From positions 49,665,164 to 49,729,163 of the forward strand of contig JAAALK010000289.1 of assembly GCA_019279435.1 (NCBI GenBank): DNA of 64,000 nucleotides, written 5' to 3'. The number at the start of each line of letters is the position of its first letter. Positions within the stretch are counted from its first letter, which is position 1. This stretch comes from Zizania palustris. Taxonomy: Eukaryota; Streptophyta; Magnoliopsida; Poales; Poaceae. The position numbers and the translations under genes were made by a program. The notes under the pieces are model-generated. The model had not been told where the DNA came from. It saw only the letters and a list, made by a program, of their open reading frames with translations, and did no database searches. Shown here in pieces: positions 22,368-35,037 of the stretch.

Positions 22368-25300
22368 TGTGACGCCCTGATTTAACAAATCAGAACATTA
22401 TTGAATTTCCAAGGAAAAACAATAATACAAGAGGTTCATCATGCGACAACGTACATACGGCAAACATTCGTGGTACGCAGACCACATTATTACAAAAGAG
22501 TAAACATAAAACAAACAATAAAAAGCATGACGAACGCCCTCTTCAGGATCTTCTTCTTGACTAGGTCGCTACTCCAGACCATCTTCCTCGTAGTAGGCAT
22601 CCTATGAATTGTGTGTCCAATGGGTATGAGTACAAAAAGTACTCAACAAGCCACCGCAAATGCAATAGTAATGCAAGGTAATAACAAACGAAGGGTAATG
22701 ACTAAAAGTACGGAAAAGTACTTTTTTCAGTTTTGGCATTTAGTGTAGTCAAATTTAATCATGCGGAATAATAAACATGGACATCATAATATCATCTAAC
22801 TCGAGGAGTACATTTTCCCTCCTCGCACAACGGTCCTTACATGTCAAATCATCATGCACATTCATTGTAAGTAAACTAGCTGTGGGATGTCACGCAACCC
22901 ACCCTTGACCGTGGGCCCGGATTTTCGAAAAGATTTATGACTCTGATCACAGGTGTACTACTGTACCCACAAGGCACGCACTCATCCCATACACCAAAGT
23001 GCAACGAGATGAACCATATCACGGGAACTCGTGCCAAAACCTCAGCATGAAATGCTCCAAGCGATAACCATCCGCTCTAGGTTTCGCCGGCGCGCTGAGC
23101 CGCATCCCGGCTAACGTCGCACCCCCTTTTGCACCACGTCGGTACAAGCCACCCGCAGGTGCTGCTTGACCCATATCCAAGTGGTGACCTCGGTTTGGAA
23201 CACTCCATACCTTAGTTAGGACTTACCCACTAGCTTGTGGTTAATACGGAAGTGTATTGCAACGGATCCCGCAGACCGGTCCTTATAGTGCCCCGGGTGC
23301 TACCGACCAATGCCCTAGCTTTCACCCGGAACCCACCATGCATACACTCTCAACCATAACTCTATCACCAACAGCATTCCAGAGATAAGAATAACGGGGA
23401 TCATATAGTAGATACTAATCACTACGACTCATTTTTAATCCTATAGCAATCGTGTCGATACATTGGACACTAACTAAAAGTATGGTGACAAGGAGTTTAG
23501 GCTAGATAGCATGGCTTGGGTTGCACATCAAGGTCGAGGGATCTAAATAAATATATTGTAAGGCTTTCATTTGACTAATGCATGTATATCCTATGTGTTT
23601 TAGCGATAGTTTAATAAAACATAGGTTCAATATGCTCAAAAGATTGGTTCGGTGACTTGCCTTGTTCAGCGAAAGGGGAAGGAGGGACTTTGGGAAAGTA
23701 CTCCGGCTCCTCGGCGGCGTCGTAGTCTTTTCGATAAAATTAATAAACATAACATTCAATAAAAATTCCAAAATCACACAATAAGCATATGGGTTTTGAA
23801 TGGGTTAAATTAAGGAGAATAAGTTATTAAGTTTCTGAAAATTATTATATGAATTTTTAAAATGAGCTTTGATGGAGTTAGAAATTTCTAAAAAGGAAAT
23901 AAAATGTACTCATAATATATTTCAAACTTCCTATTAATTAATAATAGAAAGTCCAGATTAACCTACTGTTTCTATTATACAAAAAATTGAAGAGGATAAA
24001 AAGATAAATTTTTTTAAAGTTGAATTATGAACATATATTAAAGTGCATTTGAATACATTATAAAATAAACATAATTACTCAAAATAAACCTACTGTTTTT
24101 ATTGTACAAACATGTAAGGAATAAAATTATGAATTTTCTGGAATTAAAATGGTTAAATTTGGAGTTAAAATGAGCAAGATATGAATTTCCAAAGTTTAAA
24201 TCAATTTTTGGATTTTTATTTAAATTGAAAACGGACTTGGGTCCACGGTGAACCGGATCCATCGTGAACCCGCCCACTGTGCGCGTGGTCTGGCCCATCC
24301 TGGATCATTGGATCTAGATCCAATGCTTGGGGGTGAGGCGGGGACGTTAAGTGGCGATCAACGGCCCACGGCGCTCGGTACCCCTTTGACCAGATGGACG
24401 CGCGGGATTAAACCTCGCAAGGGCTTTAATCTACGCCGCCGAATCGGGATCGTGCGGCCAGAACTGAATCCGGCATGACACGTGTCGGGAGGGGTAATGT
24501 ACCCTTCTCCCCCGACTCCGGCGAGGCGTCGGCGAGCGATCCCGGTGACGGCGAGGGCTACCCGACCTAGCTAGGGCTAAGAACGGAAAGAGGGGACTAC
24601 GGGGAACACGAGGGTACCGGCGGTGATGGCGACGGCGAGCAGACGGCGACCAGCGACGTAGAGAGGCGATGAAGCTCCTCGAGTTCTTGTCGGCGATGAG
24701 GTTCCGGTGGGGTTCGTCGACATTGAAGGGGTGGACGAGGTCGGGGAGGCGCCTACGGTCACGACGGTGTGGTCGTCGAGGGTGGAGGGGGACTCCGGCG
24801 ACGGCGAGCGGCGGCTGGAGCGAGGGCGGCGGTGTGGTGTTAAAATGAGCGTCTCGGGCGTTATGTTCGATTCCGGTGCAAATGCTAGCGAGGGGTGGAC
24901 GCGGACGCACCAGGGGCTTAAATAGGGATGCCGACGAGGGAAAACGGGCGGTGTATACATGGAAAGTTGAGGGGGGTCTTCAATGGCACCGGTGAGGCTC
25001 GGCCATGCATGCGCAGCGTGATCCCGGGGTGTAATCGCGAGGATTAATGAGGGGAAATGGCCTGCAGGGCTCGGGGGACCGATTAATGGAGCCAATTTAA
25101 TGGGAGAGGGGCCGGCGAGGCGGATCCGAGGGGGATTATGGTTTCGGCCGGCGAGGGGGGATTTGGGGGTGGATCCTGCGGGGAAGACGGATCCAACAGG
25201 TGGGGGCCACCGGGCAGTGGGCGCGGGCGTAGCAACGGGTGGGGCTGACGGGTGGGGTCGGGTTCGGCCGAGAGGGGGTTGGCGCTGACAGGTGGGGCTG

Positions 25301-25697
25301 AGGTGGCGGGCGCACGCGCGGAGGGAGAGGGCCACTGACCAGTGGGGTCCACCTATCAGTGAGGGCGTGGGGAGGGAGTGGGCTAGGCCGGCCGGGGGAG
25401 GGAGAAGAGGGGGAAGGGGCCCGTTACTGTTTCAATCATTTTCCGAATAAAATAATTGCAGAAATTGGTTTAAAATATTTGGGCTACTTCCAAGGGTGAT
25501 AAAAATTTGTAAAAATTCTCAGAAATATATCTTGGCCTTGGGATCATATAAAAAAATTTCTAGCCCCTGGTTTGTATATTTTATCTAGGCTCTAGTTCAA
25601 TTAAGCATAGAAGGGTATTAAAGGTATTTCGAAATTAATTATTTCTAGAAAAAATTAAATAAAAGGTATTTTTTCTCTGAAAATTTGGGTGTTACAA
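22368..25697 (-). mobile_element. Solo LTR of a gypsy-like element (3330 bp)
   Basis: On the minus strand it starts TGTAACACCC and ends GGGCGTCACA; the flanks are ATGAC (22363-22367) and ATGAT (25698-25702), a 5 bp target duplication with one change. Its layout parallels the LTR at 4415-8582: a GC-rich U3 part (about 24230-25430) and conserved phrases such as cagaccggtccttatagtgc. No internal domain, PBS or second LTR adjoins it, so it is a solo LTR left by LTR-LTR recombination. On the minus strand ctatttaag near 24915-24930 is a TATA candidate. GC-rich frames inside it, such as 24577-25335, are not genes. Confidence 0.85.
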
Positions 25698-25973
25698 TGA
25701 TCCGTCACTAATGGGGGTGCCCCATCTTTAGTGACAGGTCGCACTTAGACCCATCACTAATAATTCAACATTACTGATGCATGTAAAACAGCTCGTCACT
25801 TCAAGTGTATTACTGACGTGTATCTTTTAGCGTCACTAAAGACCATTTTTGTGGTAGTGAGTGAGAGTGAGGAGGATCTACGAGGGGAGAAGTTGTGAGG
25901 GAGTTTTTAATTTAGTGACTTCCTTCAAGAGGCTCAGCACATCAGATAATGTATCTATACTATTAAATAATCA

Positions 25974-26626
25974 TGACAACAAGATCGGACCTAACCAAAA
26001 TAGTTGCTAGATCACAAATGAGTTAACAATTTTTCAACGCATCGGGCAAACTTTATTTAGATGAATGATGTACAACATAAATCAGATACAATAGACCAAG
26101 ATGTTAAACTTAACCGATGAAGCCTTGCCCTAATATACCTAATCTACTTCGATTTAAGAGATTGTAACGATGCAACCTTAAACCTAGCTGATATGCCAAG
26201 ATAAACTAGTGATAACATCGACCGAGTCAGCGCCACAAGAGATCGAATCGATGCAGCCTTAGACGATGCTAGCATAGTCAATATAATCACTGGGATGGTG
26301 AGACTCACCTCTTCGCCGGAGATCGAGACGATGCATCCTAGCTCTAAGTGCCAAGTCCCGTTGGAGTTAACCTTGAATTAACAAGGGTGGCGATGCATCG
26401 AGAGTAGTTTTGTGGTTGTAGTCGTTCGTTTTTCCTACCTATTAGATACATATTTATAGTCCGTAGACTTGCCGTCTACTATGATTGTAACCAATTCTAT
26501 TTTCATCTCCATCTTCATCTCTATCAACTCCTTCATATCCAGGAACGTGCAATAGACAGACTTCTTTGACCATCCTTGACCGAACTTCTATGACTTCCGC
26601 TGACCATGTATTTATGTTTTTCAACA
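25974..26626 (-). mobile_element. Solo LTR, 653 bp
   Basis: The minus strand starts TGTTGAAAAACATAAATAC and ends CTTGTTGTCA (TG...CA). ATCA lies directly outside both ends (25970-25973 and 26627-26630). A TATA-like sequence (tataaatatg on the minus strand, about 26448-26458) is followed by a leader-like stretch. The size, TG...CA ends and TATA fit an LTR; neither PBS nor internal sequence is present. The exact duplication length is ambiguous by one base. Confidence 0.65.
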
Positions 26627-26630
26627 ATCA

Positions 26631-28280
26631 TATATTAACTTTTATTCTTTGAAAACTATTTAGTTTCAAATATTCTATATCAACAGAAGGAGTATTTCAT
26701 TAATGTAAAAGGGGTAATTTCTAGCAAAAGCTGGCTGTGAGAATTTGTGAAATCTGAGGTACCCCCAACTTCCTCTTTGCACTGCGAAAATCTGCAGATT
26801 CTAGAAAAGTTAGATGCCCAACTTCCTCTTTGGTTCAGATTACATCTTCCAAACCAAAAAGCTAGTTCAAAAATCTAAACAACAGACCCTAATCACTACC
26901 AAAAGCAATGTATATAGCAACTATTAATGAACTCTATTCTTAAAACAAATTCCAGAATTTGGAATCAATAAATATGAAATCGCATAAAAACTACCCGTTG
27001 CGGACTCTCAATCTTATTTTTTTCATTAATTTAATAATTCCAAAATTCGAATTTAATAATTGGCATGTTCTAACAACTAATGTGGATTCTTTCTTTTAAT
27101 TTAACCACTATAATTACGTCTCACTTAATTAGATGGATGGACAAATTTATGCACAATTAATTCATGGGTTAACATATACGCGGCCAAAAATCTAATTAGT
27201 ATACGTATATATTGTGTGCCGCCTGTACAAGTGTCAAGCATATACTATACCGGTCGTCGTACGGCTATAGTTATTTTTAAAATCTGATGCGGAAATAAAC
27301 GGTTCAGACTCTGAACTCAAATTAAAAGAATTAGTAGTTGTAGAATCTAGAAATGAACTAGAATCTAGAAACTGAAAAACACCAGCTACTAATAAGACTA
27401 ACCAGCTAGTGAGAATCTCTATCTGCTAGAAGCTAAAATAAAAAGAAGCCCTATGAATAATGTGTCATGCATGCCTAGTTCTAGGTGACGAAAATATGGT
27501 GCGTGAGCATCGAACGTCATATATTAACGTTGATGAGCAGAATATATAATCACAAATATAATTAAACTCCACCACGTGGAATAAACATAAAATAGTACTG
27601 TATATATAAATTCAGCAACGACCCTGCCTGTACTCTAATCTGCTCCTATCAACCAACGTTAAGTTTATGTGAGATGGATCATGGCCTTTAGCAGCATGCA
27701 GCATGCGGCTAGCTAGCAGCAGCACATGCAGTTATGTATTTCAGTTATTAATATAATTACCAGTCACCAGTTGTGGAGTACCAAAGCTAAGTGATCGATG
27801 TGTATATATGATACGACGATTCATGACAAAAGAGGGGTCTAAATAACCTGAAGCGCGTAAAAGTTGAGGTGATTAGAAGTGACCGGCCGGTACCTGATAG
27901 ATGATCGATCGAGCACTAAGGACAATATTATATTGACCCGAAGAAACTGAAGTCCCTCATCTTCCATGTGTCACACCAGATTAGTTTAATTAGTTTACTC
28001 TCTCTGCAGCTTGCATGAAGGTTCTCTTCTTCCTAATCATGTTATAGGGCTTATAGCTAGCAATTAATCTACTGGTTGCAACTTGCAAAAATAAAGTCCG
28101 AGTCCAAATTATTCTACCGATCGAATATATATGTATGCATGTGCTAGCTGCTAGCTCCTCCTGCAGTGTGACGCGGGCATGGATCGAGTCGATTATACTA
28201 GGGCACAAGTTGGCATGCACTGTGCATGTATATAGTATTATACAGTTGCGCATATACGCAACCGTCCCCCACATCCCGTG
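26631..28280. other. Non-coding sequence upstream of the first WRKY gene
   Basis: AT-rich, apparently single-copy sequence without a supported frame. A W-box TTGACC is at 27933-27938, about 340 bases upstream of the TATA box of the WRKY gene; it could be a site for WRKY proteins (established binding motif, inferred role). Confidence 0.5.
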
Positions 28281-28292
28281 TATATATATATA
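28281..28292 (+). promoter_or_regulatory. TATA box of the first WRKY gene
   Basis: tatatatatata lies about 200 bases before the ATG at 28494, giving a predicted transcription start near 28310-28325 and a leader of about 170 bases that contains AG-rich sequence (agagagagagggagagaa) just before the start codon. Confidence 0.6.
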
Positions 28293-28493
28293 GCTGGCCA
28301 CTCAAAGTAAGCATCAATAGAGTTTATGCACTTGTGACAAACTTAGCAATATTATCGATCTCTCTCCTCACTTGATTAGCTTCCATTCTCTGGCAACTCC
28401 AGCTCAATTAATTAGTTCTTGGATTTGATCATAGATCGAGTGTCATCTGAATCTGATCAGAGAGAGAGGGAGAGAACTTAATTAGGAAAGGAG

Positions 28494-30003
28494 ATGAAGC
28501 ACAACAACAGCAACAAGAGGTCGTCGTCCGTTGCTCAAAACCCCTCTTCGGTTACGGCGGATCAGTGTTCTCCGGATGGCTGCGACCACCGGCCGGCGTT
28601 GAGGGAGATTGCCAGGGGCCAGTCTCTGGTGGCGCAGCTCCGGGCCATCGTGTTGCCGGCGCTGCAGGCCGACGAGCGCGGCGACCTCGCCGCTCAGATG
28701 CTGGAGGGCATCCTCGACTGCTCGAGGAAGGCCACGTCTCAGCTGCAGCTCCTGCTGTCTTCTCAAGCTCGAGATGATGGCAAGAGGAGAGGCAACAAGG
28801 TTTCGTCTTCTGATGGCTGCAGCAGCAAGGCAGATGATGAGGCCAACGCCAAGCCCCTTCGCCAACACAAGAGAAGGTACAACGACAATACGTACATGTG
28901 TGCCTGATTTCTTTCCTTTTGTCAACCCTAATTATTTCTCATCTCTTTTCAATTCAATCCAAGACTATAGTTGCTAGCTTTCCAAATTAACACTGTAATC
29001 AGTAATACTCCACCTACCTAGCTCAGTGGCAGAGCCATGTTATAATAGTTGGGGTACCTTTCACTCCCTAAAAAGATAAATCCCTATCATATTATATTAT
29101 ATATATATAATATGTATATTTAAAACTAGAAGTCGATTCACAAAATCTAATATGTACGTCACTTTTACTTTTTGGTAGCTCGCACCTGCTGACCTAGTAA
29201 GCTTGTTGCTTCATGTTAATTTGCTTACAAGTTATGTCCTTAATTTAACGGTGTTTCTTCCTGTGGCAATCGATTATAATTAAACAGGAGATTTGGTGAC
29301 TCGATGTCGCTTGAAACGCCTGTGCCGCATTACGACGGACACCAATGGAGGAAATACGGGCAGAAGCACATCAACAACTCCCAACACCCAAGGTATAATT
29401 ATATATTTGCATGTGATACATGTGCATGAATTAAGAGACAGTTTCCTTTTGGGTTAATTAGCGCCCTTAAACCTTAATTGATTGACACAAACAAAGCAAA
29501 TGACTTGTTTCAATAATCTGAATTTGAGCAGGAGCTACTACAGGTGCACATACAGGCAGGAAGAGAAGTGCAAAGCAACAAAGACGGTGCAGCAACGAGA
29601 AGACCACTACGGCAACAGCAACGGTGATCATCCGGCGATGTACACGGTGGTGTACTTCGGCCAACACACCTGCTGCAAGGGCCCTGCAGGTGATCACGTC
29701 GTCGTCGAAGCGTCACAAGTAAGCACCGAGAGCCAGAGCCAGAGCAGCAGCAGCTATGCGCCGCCCGCTGCACACGGGGACAGCAGCCAGTGCAGCAACA
29801 TCTCAGTCACCTGTTCGTCAGTCGTCGCTGAGGATCGTCAGGCGTCCATGGAAAGCAATAAGCTGCTTGACATGCTGCCAGCTCATGATCTGACCACAGA
29901 TGTGCTATTCGACTTGGCTGCATATGCTCCCCTGGATCTGGACATCAACTGGGAGATGGATGCATATGCACACTCTGGGTTTGAAAAGTTCGGAGACTGG
30001 TAA
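28494..30003 (+). CDS. Group III WRKY transcription factor, three exons
   Basis: Exons 28494-28876, 29288-29392 and 29532-30003 join in frame (all junctions GT...AG, both introns phase 2) to give a 319-residue protein. Residues about 40-80 (SLVAQLRAIVLPALQ..., ILDCSRKA) form the N-terminal motif shared by group III WRKYs; a basic KRR/RRR patch near 126-129 may be nuclear targeting. The WRKY domain follows: DGHQWRKYGQKHI with WRKYGQK at 148-154, and a zinc site C168, C176, H208, C210 (C-X7-C-X31-H-X-C, so the spacer is longer than the X23 typical of group III). The C-terminus is Ser-rich, then acidic (LDLDINWEMDA), a likely activation region. The protein should bind W-boxes in the nucleus and act in stress or defence signalling (family knowledge). 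The ATG was chosen because it is the first one downstream of the TATA box in a frame that joins the domain. I give no symbol because the orthologue cannot be named without a search. Confidence 0.93.
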
Positions 30004-31038
30004 TTTAATTGGCCTAATATATGCCTATAACAACATCAAAAAAATGAGTTAATCATAAAAAGATTATCGGAGGAAACATTAATTGTGGTTATATAGTGGA
30101 GCAGTGAGTTTGTTGGCAAGCTTACATATATCAAACCATGTGTGTATACGCTTTTGCAAGTACTTAAAATGTATTCATCATGGCCGATTCAAATTCAATC
30201 ACGTCTTTCAAAGATGAAAGTAAGTACTGGTAGTGGTACTACAACCCAAGCAAATAAGCTTAATCAGATTGCTTTTCCTTCAGAAAGCAGCATTAATCAA
30301 CCCATCGGTAAAGATCAAAATAAAAAGATCAGACCAGCTTCTATATAGTTGAATTATATTGTCGTCTCTTGGAATGAGCTGCTAGTCCGAGTGCATTGGA
30401 TGCTGGTGGCACGCTGCTAGATCCTGATCGATCTACTTATCTTCTTCAGGCATGCATAAATTAATGGTGCTGTGTTAATATATATATAGGACGATAGATG
30501 CAACAATACCTTATTTGGGAAATCATATGTTTAGAGTACGATGCATTAGGTTGCACACGTAACAGCGAGCAACAACTACCAGTAGTTAACAACTCTAGCT
30601 AGGTCATCAGCACGTATTAATTGTTGATATATTGATGTCTATCTGATTGAATAAGCTGGGGGTCTGACCCGCAGCCGCCACAGGTTTGTCGCATATGATC
30701 TCTGACCCACGTGACTTCCATATATATCCCTTGTTAATTAATATATCTCTCGGTTAAAAAAATCACTTCTTTCTCCTTAACTTTGTCCTAAAAATATTTT
30801 ATTTATACATCCTTACCTACCATCTGTTTGTAAATCAAAAATTTTATTCGTACCTCTTACCTCCATTTTATATCAATTTGCAATATTATTATTTATTAAT
30901 AAGAGACATTTCAGTAGTTTACTTTCAACCCTAATCTATCAACTTTATCTCAAAATTATTGTTTTTTTAAGTGGAGGAAGTATATACTAAGTACATTAGA
31001 TTTAATATATCTCTATGTACATAGGCGGATCTAATGTG
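30004..31038. other. 3' flank of first WRKY gene and intergenic DNA
   Basis: Contains the 3' untranslated region (extent unknown) and AT-rich DNA. A 68-codon frame at 30142-30348 has no family features. No RNA gene was found. Confidence 0.5.
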
Positions 31039-31040
31039 TA

Positions 31041-31507
31041 CTCCCTCCGATGTATAAATAATAGTCGTTTTGGCGTTTAGGTAAGAGTATACAAATATTA
31101 GTTGCCTCGTGAACCGAAGCATTTCTCCTCTTCTCCCGAAGCGTTTCTAACAATAAAAACATTGGCCTCCCTTCCTACCCAACGCTGTGAAAAAAACAGC
31201 GCGGAAAAATGACTGAACAACACGAAAAAAATGGGGAGTGCGGTGCATCCCTCAAGAATTGAACCTAGGTGGCACCACTAGTGTTCTAACTGTATTTATT
31301 ACCACCTTGGTATATATAATGTCGCGAAAAAATGGGGAATGCTGCGTGTCTCTCAAGAATTGAACCTAGATGGCACCACTAGTGTCTAGCTGCCAGAGTC
31401 AGTTGAGACGGCCTTTGTAACTGTATTTATTACCAACTTGGTATATATAATTCTGTCTAATACGACTAATATTTATATACTGACTAATATTTATATACTG
31501 AAGGAAG
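31041..31507. mobile_element. Stowaway-type MITE with internal ~110 bp duplication
   Basis: It starts CTCCCTCCGATGTATAAATA and ends, read on the opposite strand, CTTCCTTCAGTATATAAATA, both flanked by TA (31039-31040 and 31508-31509). That is the Stowaway/Mariner signature. Internally the phrase tctcaagaattgaacctagn with tggcaccactagtg and tatttattaccaacttggta occurs twice (about 31243-31319 and 31350-31451), a direct duplication. No coding capacity. Confidence 0.72.
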
Positions 31508-31509
31508 TA

Positions 31510-32640
31510 TTGTTGCCACGGGACAATAATGACTTATCAGTTTGCCCAAATATACTTAATTAATTTAGTACGTATTGATGATAACAGTCTAATCAACTTG
31601 GTAACATTTCCCTAAAAGTTATGATTGTTAATCGGTAAATTCATGGTAATATCATTAACCTGAAATCATAGATCCGCGATATCTATCATCTATGTATACG
31701 TAATTAAATACATATATACTTGGAGAATTGACGTTGCAACTAGAGCTAGCCTGGATTTGTAGCTAGCGACGTCGGGGATGAGAATATATCTGCTATATAT
31801 AGTTAGCATCAATCTTATTAGGGTACGTACGTACGTACGAGGTGCGTGCTTAACATTGATGGATTGATTAGTTTACTAATTCATCACCTTGCCATTTCAC
31901 CCAACACCTGACGGGATCCAAGCGAGACAGCAGTGGCTGCATGCGTTTATTACATCCATCTCTGTATGCACCTTCATCCAACAAATGGAGTAGCTAGGCA
32001 AGAAGCAAGAGTAGTACGTACATGTGTTATATAAATATACCCAGCTAGCGCCTTATGGTTTTATATAAGTTATTTGGACACTGAGAAAAAAATTAATGGA
32101 TAGTATGCCCTAATGACAGTATATTTGTATTCCACTATTCTGTAGCTAGGGTACTATAGCTTAAGTATAATGTGGAGTACGCAAACTATGCATTCGTATA
32201 GTATTCGTACATTTTTTTTAAAAAAAATATGATCTGACCATCTATACAATGAAGATATTACTTGTACAGCTTTAGAAGCTCACTGTGAAAATAATCTTTT
32301 TTAGGGCGGAAAATATACATCGGCAGACTTTGTGAGACAAAAGTTAAATTTTTCCCAAATAAAATTGTTTACAAATATATGTACTCTTTATAATTTCGTA
32401 TGTCCTGAAATTATAAGAAATTAAAGCAGAGTATTTAAAATTACCTTGCTTCACGATGAGATGTTTAATGATGATCTATCTCCTTTTGAAAGCTCCTCTC
32501 CATCAGGATTGTCCTAATGAACAGGCAGTAGTGATCTTTTCAGAAACCGTTGCACTATGGTTTACCTGTCAAATTAAGGGGATTATTAAGCAAAACAGTA
32601 GATAACATACAGGTAAGGTTATCTACACTAGTAATCTCAT
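31510..32640. other. Intergenic DNA
   Basis: AT-rich sequence without supported frames. A short (ACGT)n run is at about 31824-31840. Nothing else recognised. Confidence 0.5.
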
Positions 32641-32649
32641 TACTGACAT

Positions 32650-34274
32650 TTGACTGGTAAGGGCATGCTTAGGAGAAAAATCAATAGCTCATCCAATGGA
32701 CCATGTGATTCATGAATCCTCTGATTCGACGTGTACTCTGGCAGGGCAAGAAATTGACCAATGGGAAATGGGATTTTGCAGGCGTGTGCTTAATTTGTGT
32801 CCTCTCATCTCATAGGCCTGCAGGCCATTTAAGCTAGTACAATGGGCTCAAGTAATGCTGCTTTCATCAGTACCTTAGGCTGCTGTCAACCTGGGCTCCC
32901 TCGGCAGAAACCTTTGACTAATTTGATTGTAATCGTGTATTCCATCTCTTCCTTCAACCTTGTCCAATTTTGCTGGCACCTCCTCTACTGTCCTGGGCAC
33001 GAAAAAGAGTCTTTTAACATTTGAGATAATTCAATCTACAGCTCAGTAAAAAAATCATTTTTTCCTCCTACACCTAGTACCACATGGTGCAAAATTTTCT
33101 TCGAGAGATACCACAACTGCCAATTGAAACCAAATGTGAAAAGATAAAAAAAACATGGCCGAAATTTGGGTGGTCAGAACAAAGCAGCAGAACAGGCCGG
33201 TTTGACTGTGCACATCAGTGACTGGCTGCTTGGAACGGAAGAAGAAACAACCAGTTATGTCCCTGTTTAGGGACCAACAGTAAGACAAATTGAATTGTGC
33301 CCTCGTCTCTACAATCACTAGGCCACCTGGGCTATTCCTTGCATCCACCTGGGCTATTCCTTGCATCCAGTTCACCAGTTGTCATGTGAATGAAGCAGTT
33401 GCTCGCACATTTATACTACCTCCCGTATTAAATATATGATGTTTACTCTTACACACGGTGTTTGACCATTCGCCTCATTCAAAAAATACTATGTAAGTAC
33501 TTCCTTCGATAGAATATTTCGTAACACAATGAAATTTGGACAGTGCCACTATTCAGATTCATTGCACTATGAAATATCTCATCTAGTCTTAGAATGCTAT
33601 ATTATGGGACCAAGGAGTATTATTTATTTTGTTGTGACTTGTTTTATCACTAAGGTACTTTAAGCGTGACTTATACTTTTGTGTATTTGCACTAGATTTT
33701 TGAATATGACCGATGATCAAACATCATGTCTAAAAAATCAACAGCTTCGTATATGTAAAAAAAATCAGGGAGTAGTTTGGTAGCTAGGTCTATCAACTCA
33801 GCCACAGGAATCAATACTAGCCCACAACCCAGCTCATCATGAAGTGACAAGCAGTAACGTTTTTCACCAATCAACTAATTGATTGGATATAGTAATTTCA
33901 GACACATTTTTTAAAATGAAAAATCTGTATGCTCAGATTAATGATAAGAGTAAATAGCTTTTCTCTTGGTCTGGCATGTTTGCATGTACACCTCTTCACA
34001 GTCATGAGATGTTAAATACTCCATGGAAGATAGGAGAAAATATATGCAAATCCAAATGGGATTAAAGTCATCTAATACAACATCAATTTTATTTGTTCTG
34101 AAAATGGGAAAATTGGTGTTCCTGTATCTGAGCATGATGTGTTCCCGAATTAATTTCCCCTAATATCATTGAGGATCATGTTTTATGCACAAAAACGGTT
34201 ATGTAAGGCTCTGCTGTACGATATATGTACTCAGGAGTCAGGAGTCATCCTAGCCATTTATAGTTCCCGGTCAA
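32650..34274. promoter_or_regulatory. Cluster of W-boxes upstream of the second WRKY gene
   Basis: TTGAC(C/T) occurs at 32650-32655, 32754-32759, 32914-32919, 33202-33207 and 33462-33467 on the plus strand and at 34269-34274 on the minus strand (GGTCAA). W-boxes are the established binding site of WRKY proteins, so auto- or cross-regulation by the neighbouring WRKYs is plausible. The site at 33462 lies inside a MITE. Whether the density exceeds chance needs counting against background. Confidence 0.5.
33417..33778. mobile_element. Nested MITEs upstream of the second WRKY gene
   Basis: The outer inverted repeat is ctacctcccgtattaaatat at about 33417 against ctactccctgattttttt on the opposite strand ending near 33776; more inward gatgttt...tttgaccat...cattcaaaaa pairs with the 33695-33735 stretch. 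A second, smaller repeat pair (tacttccttcgat at about 33498 and its partner ggaccaaggagta ending near 33620) sits inside. Both look like Stowaway-type MITEs with ctccctcc ends; borders are approximate. Confidence 0.5.
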
Positions 34275-34448
34275 ATAATTGTGCTATTTGATAGAAACTT
34301 TACTTTGCCTAGACTTTTTGTGGTGAGAACATTTGAACAGTTTCCGTTCCTTTAGCAGTGGTTCTGCTTGCTAGTTGCTACCAGTATAAAGCTACCCTTA
34401 GTTCGCGCATTCTACTCTGGGTCTCTAACTATCATAGCCACATATGAG

Positions 34449-34986
34449 ATGAACATTCTCAAATCTTTTGTTCACGATGACTTCCAAGTGGTGATCAATA
34501 TGATTGAGCACCAAAAGGTTCTCCTGGCAGAGCTGCGCGGAATTGTCCTACCGATACTTCCAACTGACAATGGGCAAACTAAGCTTGCTCTTCAACTCCT
34601 GGGAGATATATTGAATTGCTCAGATAAGGCTATCTCCATGCTAGAACTTGGTGGCAACACTGACAAGCTAGCCAATCTTGCCCGAGGTAAGAGAAAAGGT
34701 GACAAGCATATCATGGAGAATCACAACTTGGAGGAAACAAAACAAAGTGGAATCAAGAGAAGGTATATATGAACTTGTCAGTGTGATTGCTGGAACACAG
34801 GTTCATTCACTTATCATTCACTGCTGGGGCTAACATCGTGTGATTGTTTTTCTTGGTTATGGTAGGAAGAACACACAGGATACATGTTCAATAGTGACCC
34901 AAGAACCTTACAATGATGGACATCAATGGAGGAAGTATGGACATAAATGGATCTCCAGAGCAAAACACTACAGGTATAAAGGGCAT

Positions 34987-35037
<51 letters not shown>

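Larger units (their letters stand above)
19167..25859 (+). mobile_element. Complete non-autonomous CACTA element with AGT target duplication
   Basis: The left end is CACTATAATAGAAAACCATA and the right end, read on the minus strand, CACTACCACAAAAATGGTCT; these are imperfect inverted repeats. Both ends are flanked by AGT (19164-19166 and 25860-25862), the 3 bp duplication typical of CACTA. Inside both ends there are many copies of the subterminal motif (a)gtgacgggt / acccgtcact(aat). No transposase frame was found, so it would depend on another element. A 3.3 kb solo LTR (22368-25697) is inserted in its right half, so the original element was about 3.4 kb. Confidence 0.85.

Noticed and set aside
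24431..25335. Long Pro/Arg-rich minus-strand frames
   Set aside because: They lie in the GC-rich part of a solo LTR and lack protein features.
31243..31370. tRNA gene suggested by the B-box-like phrase
   Set aside because: No A-box, acceptor stem or anticodon arm could be formed; kept only as a low-interest observation.
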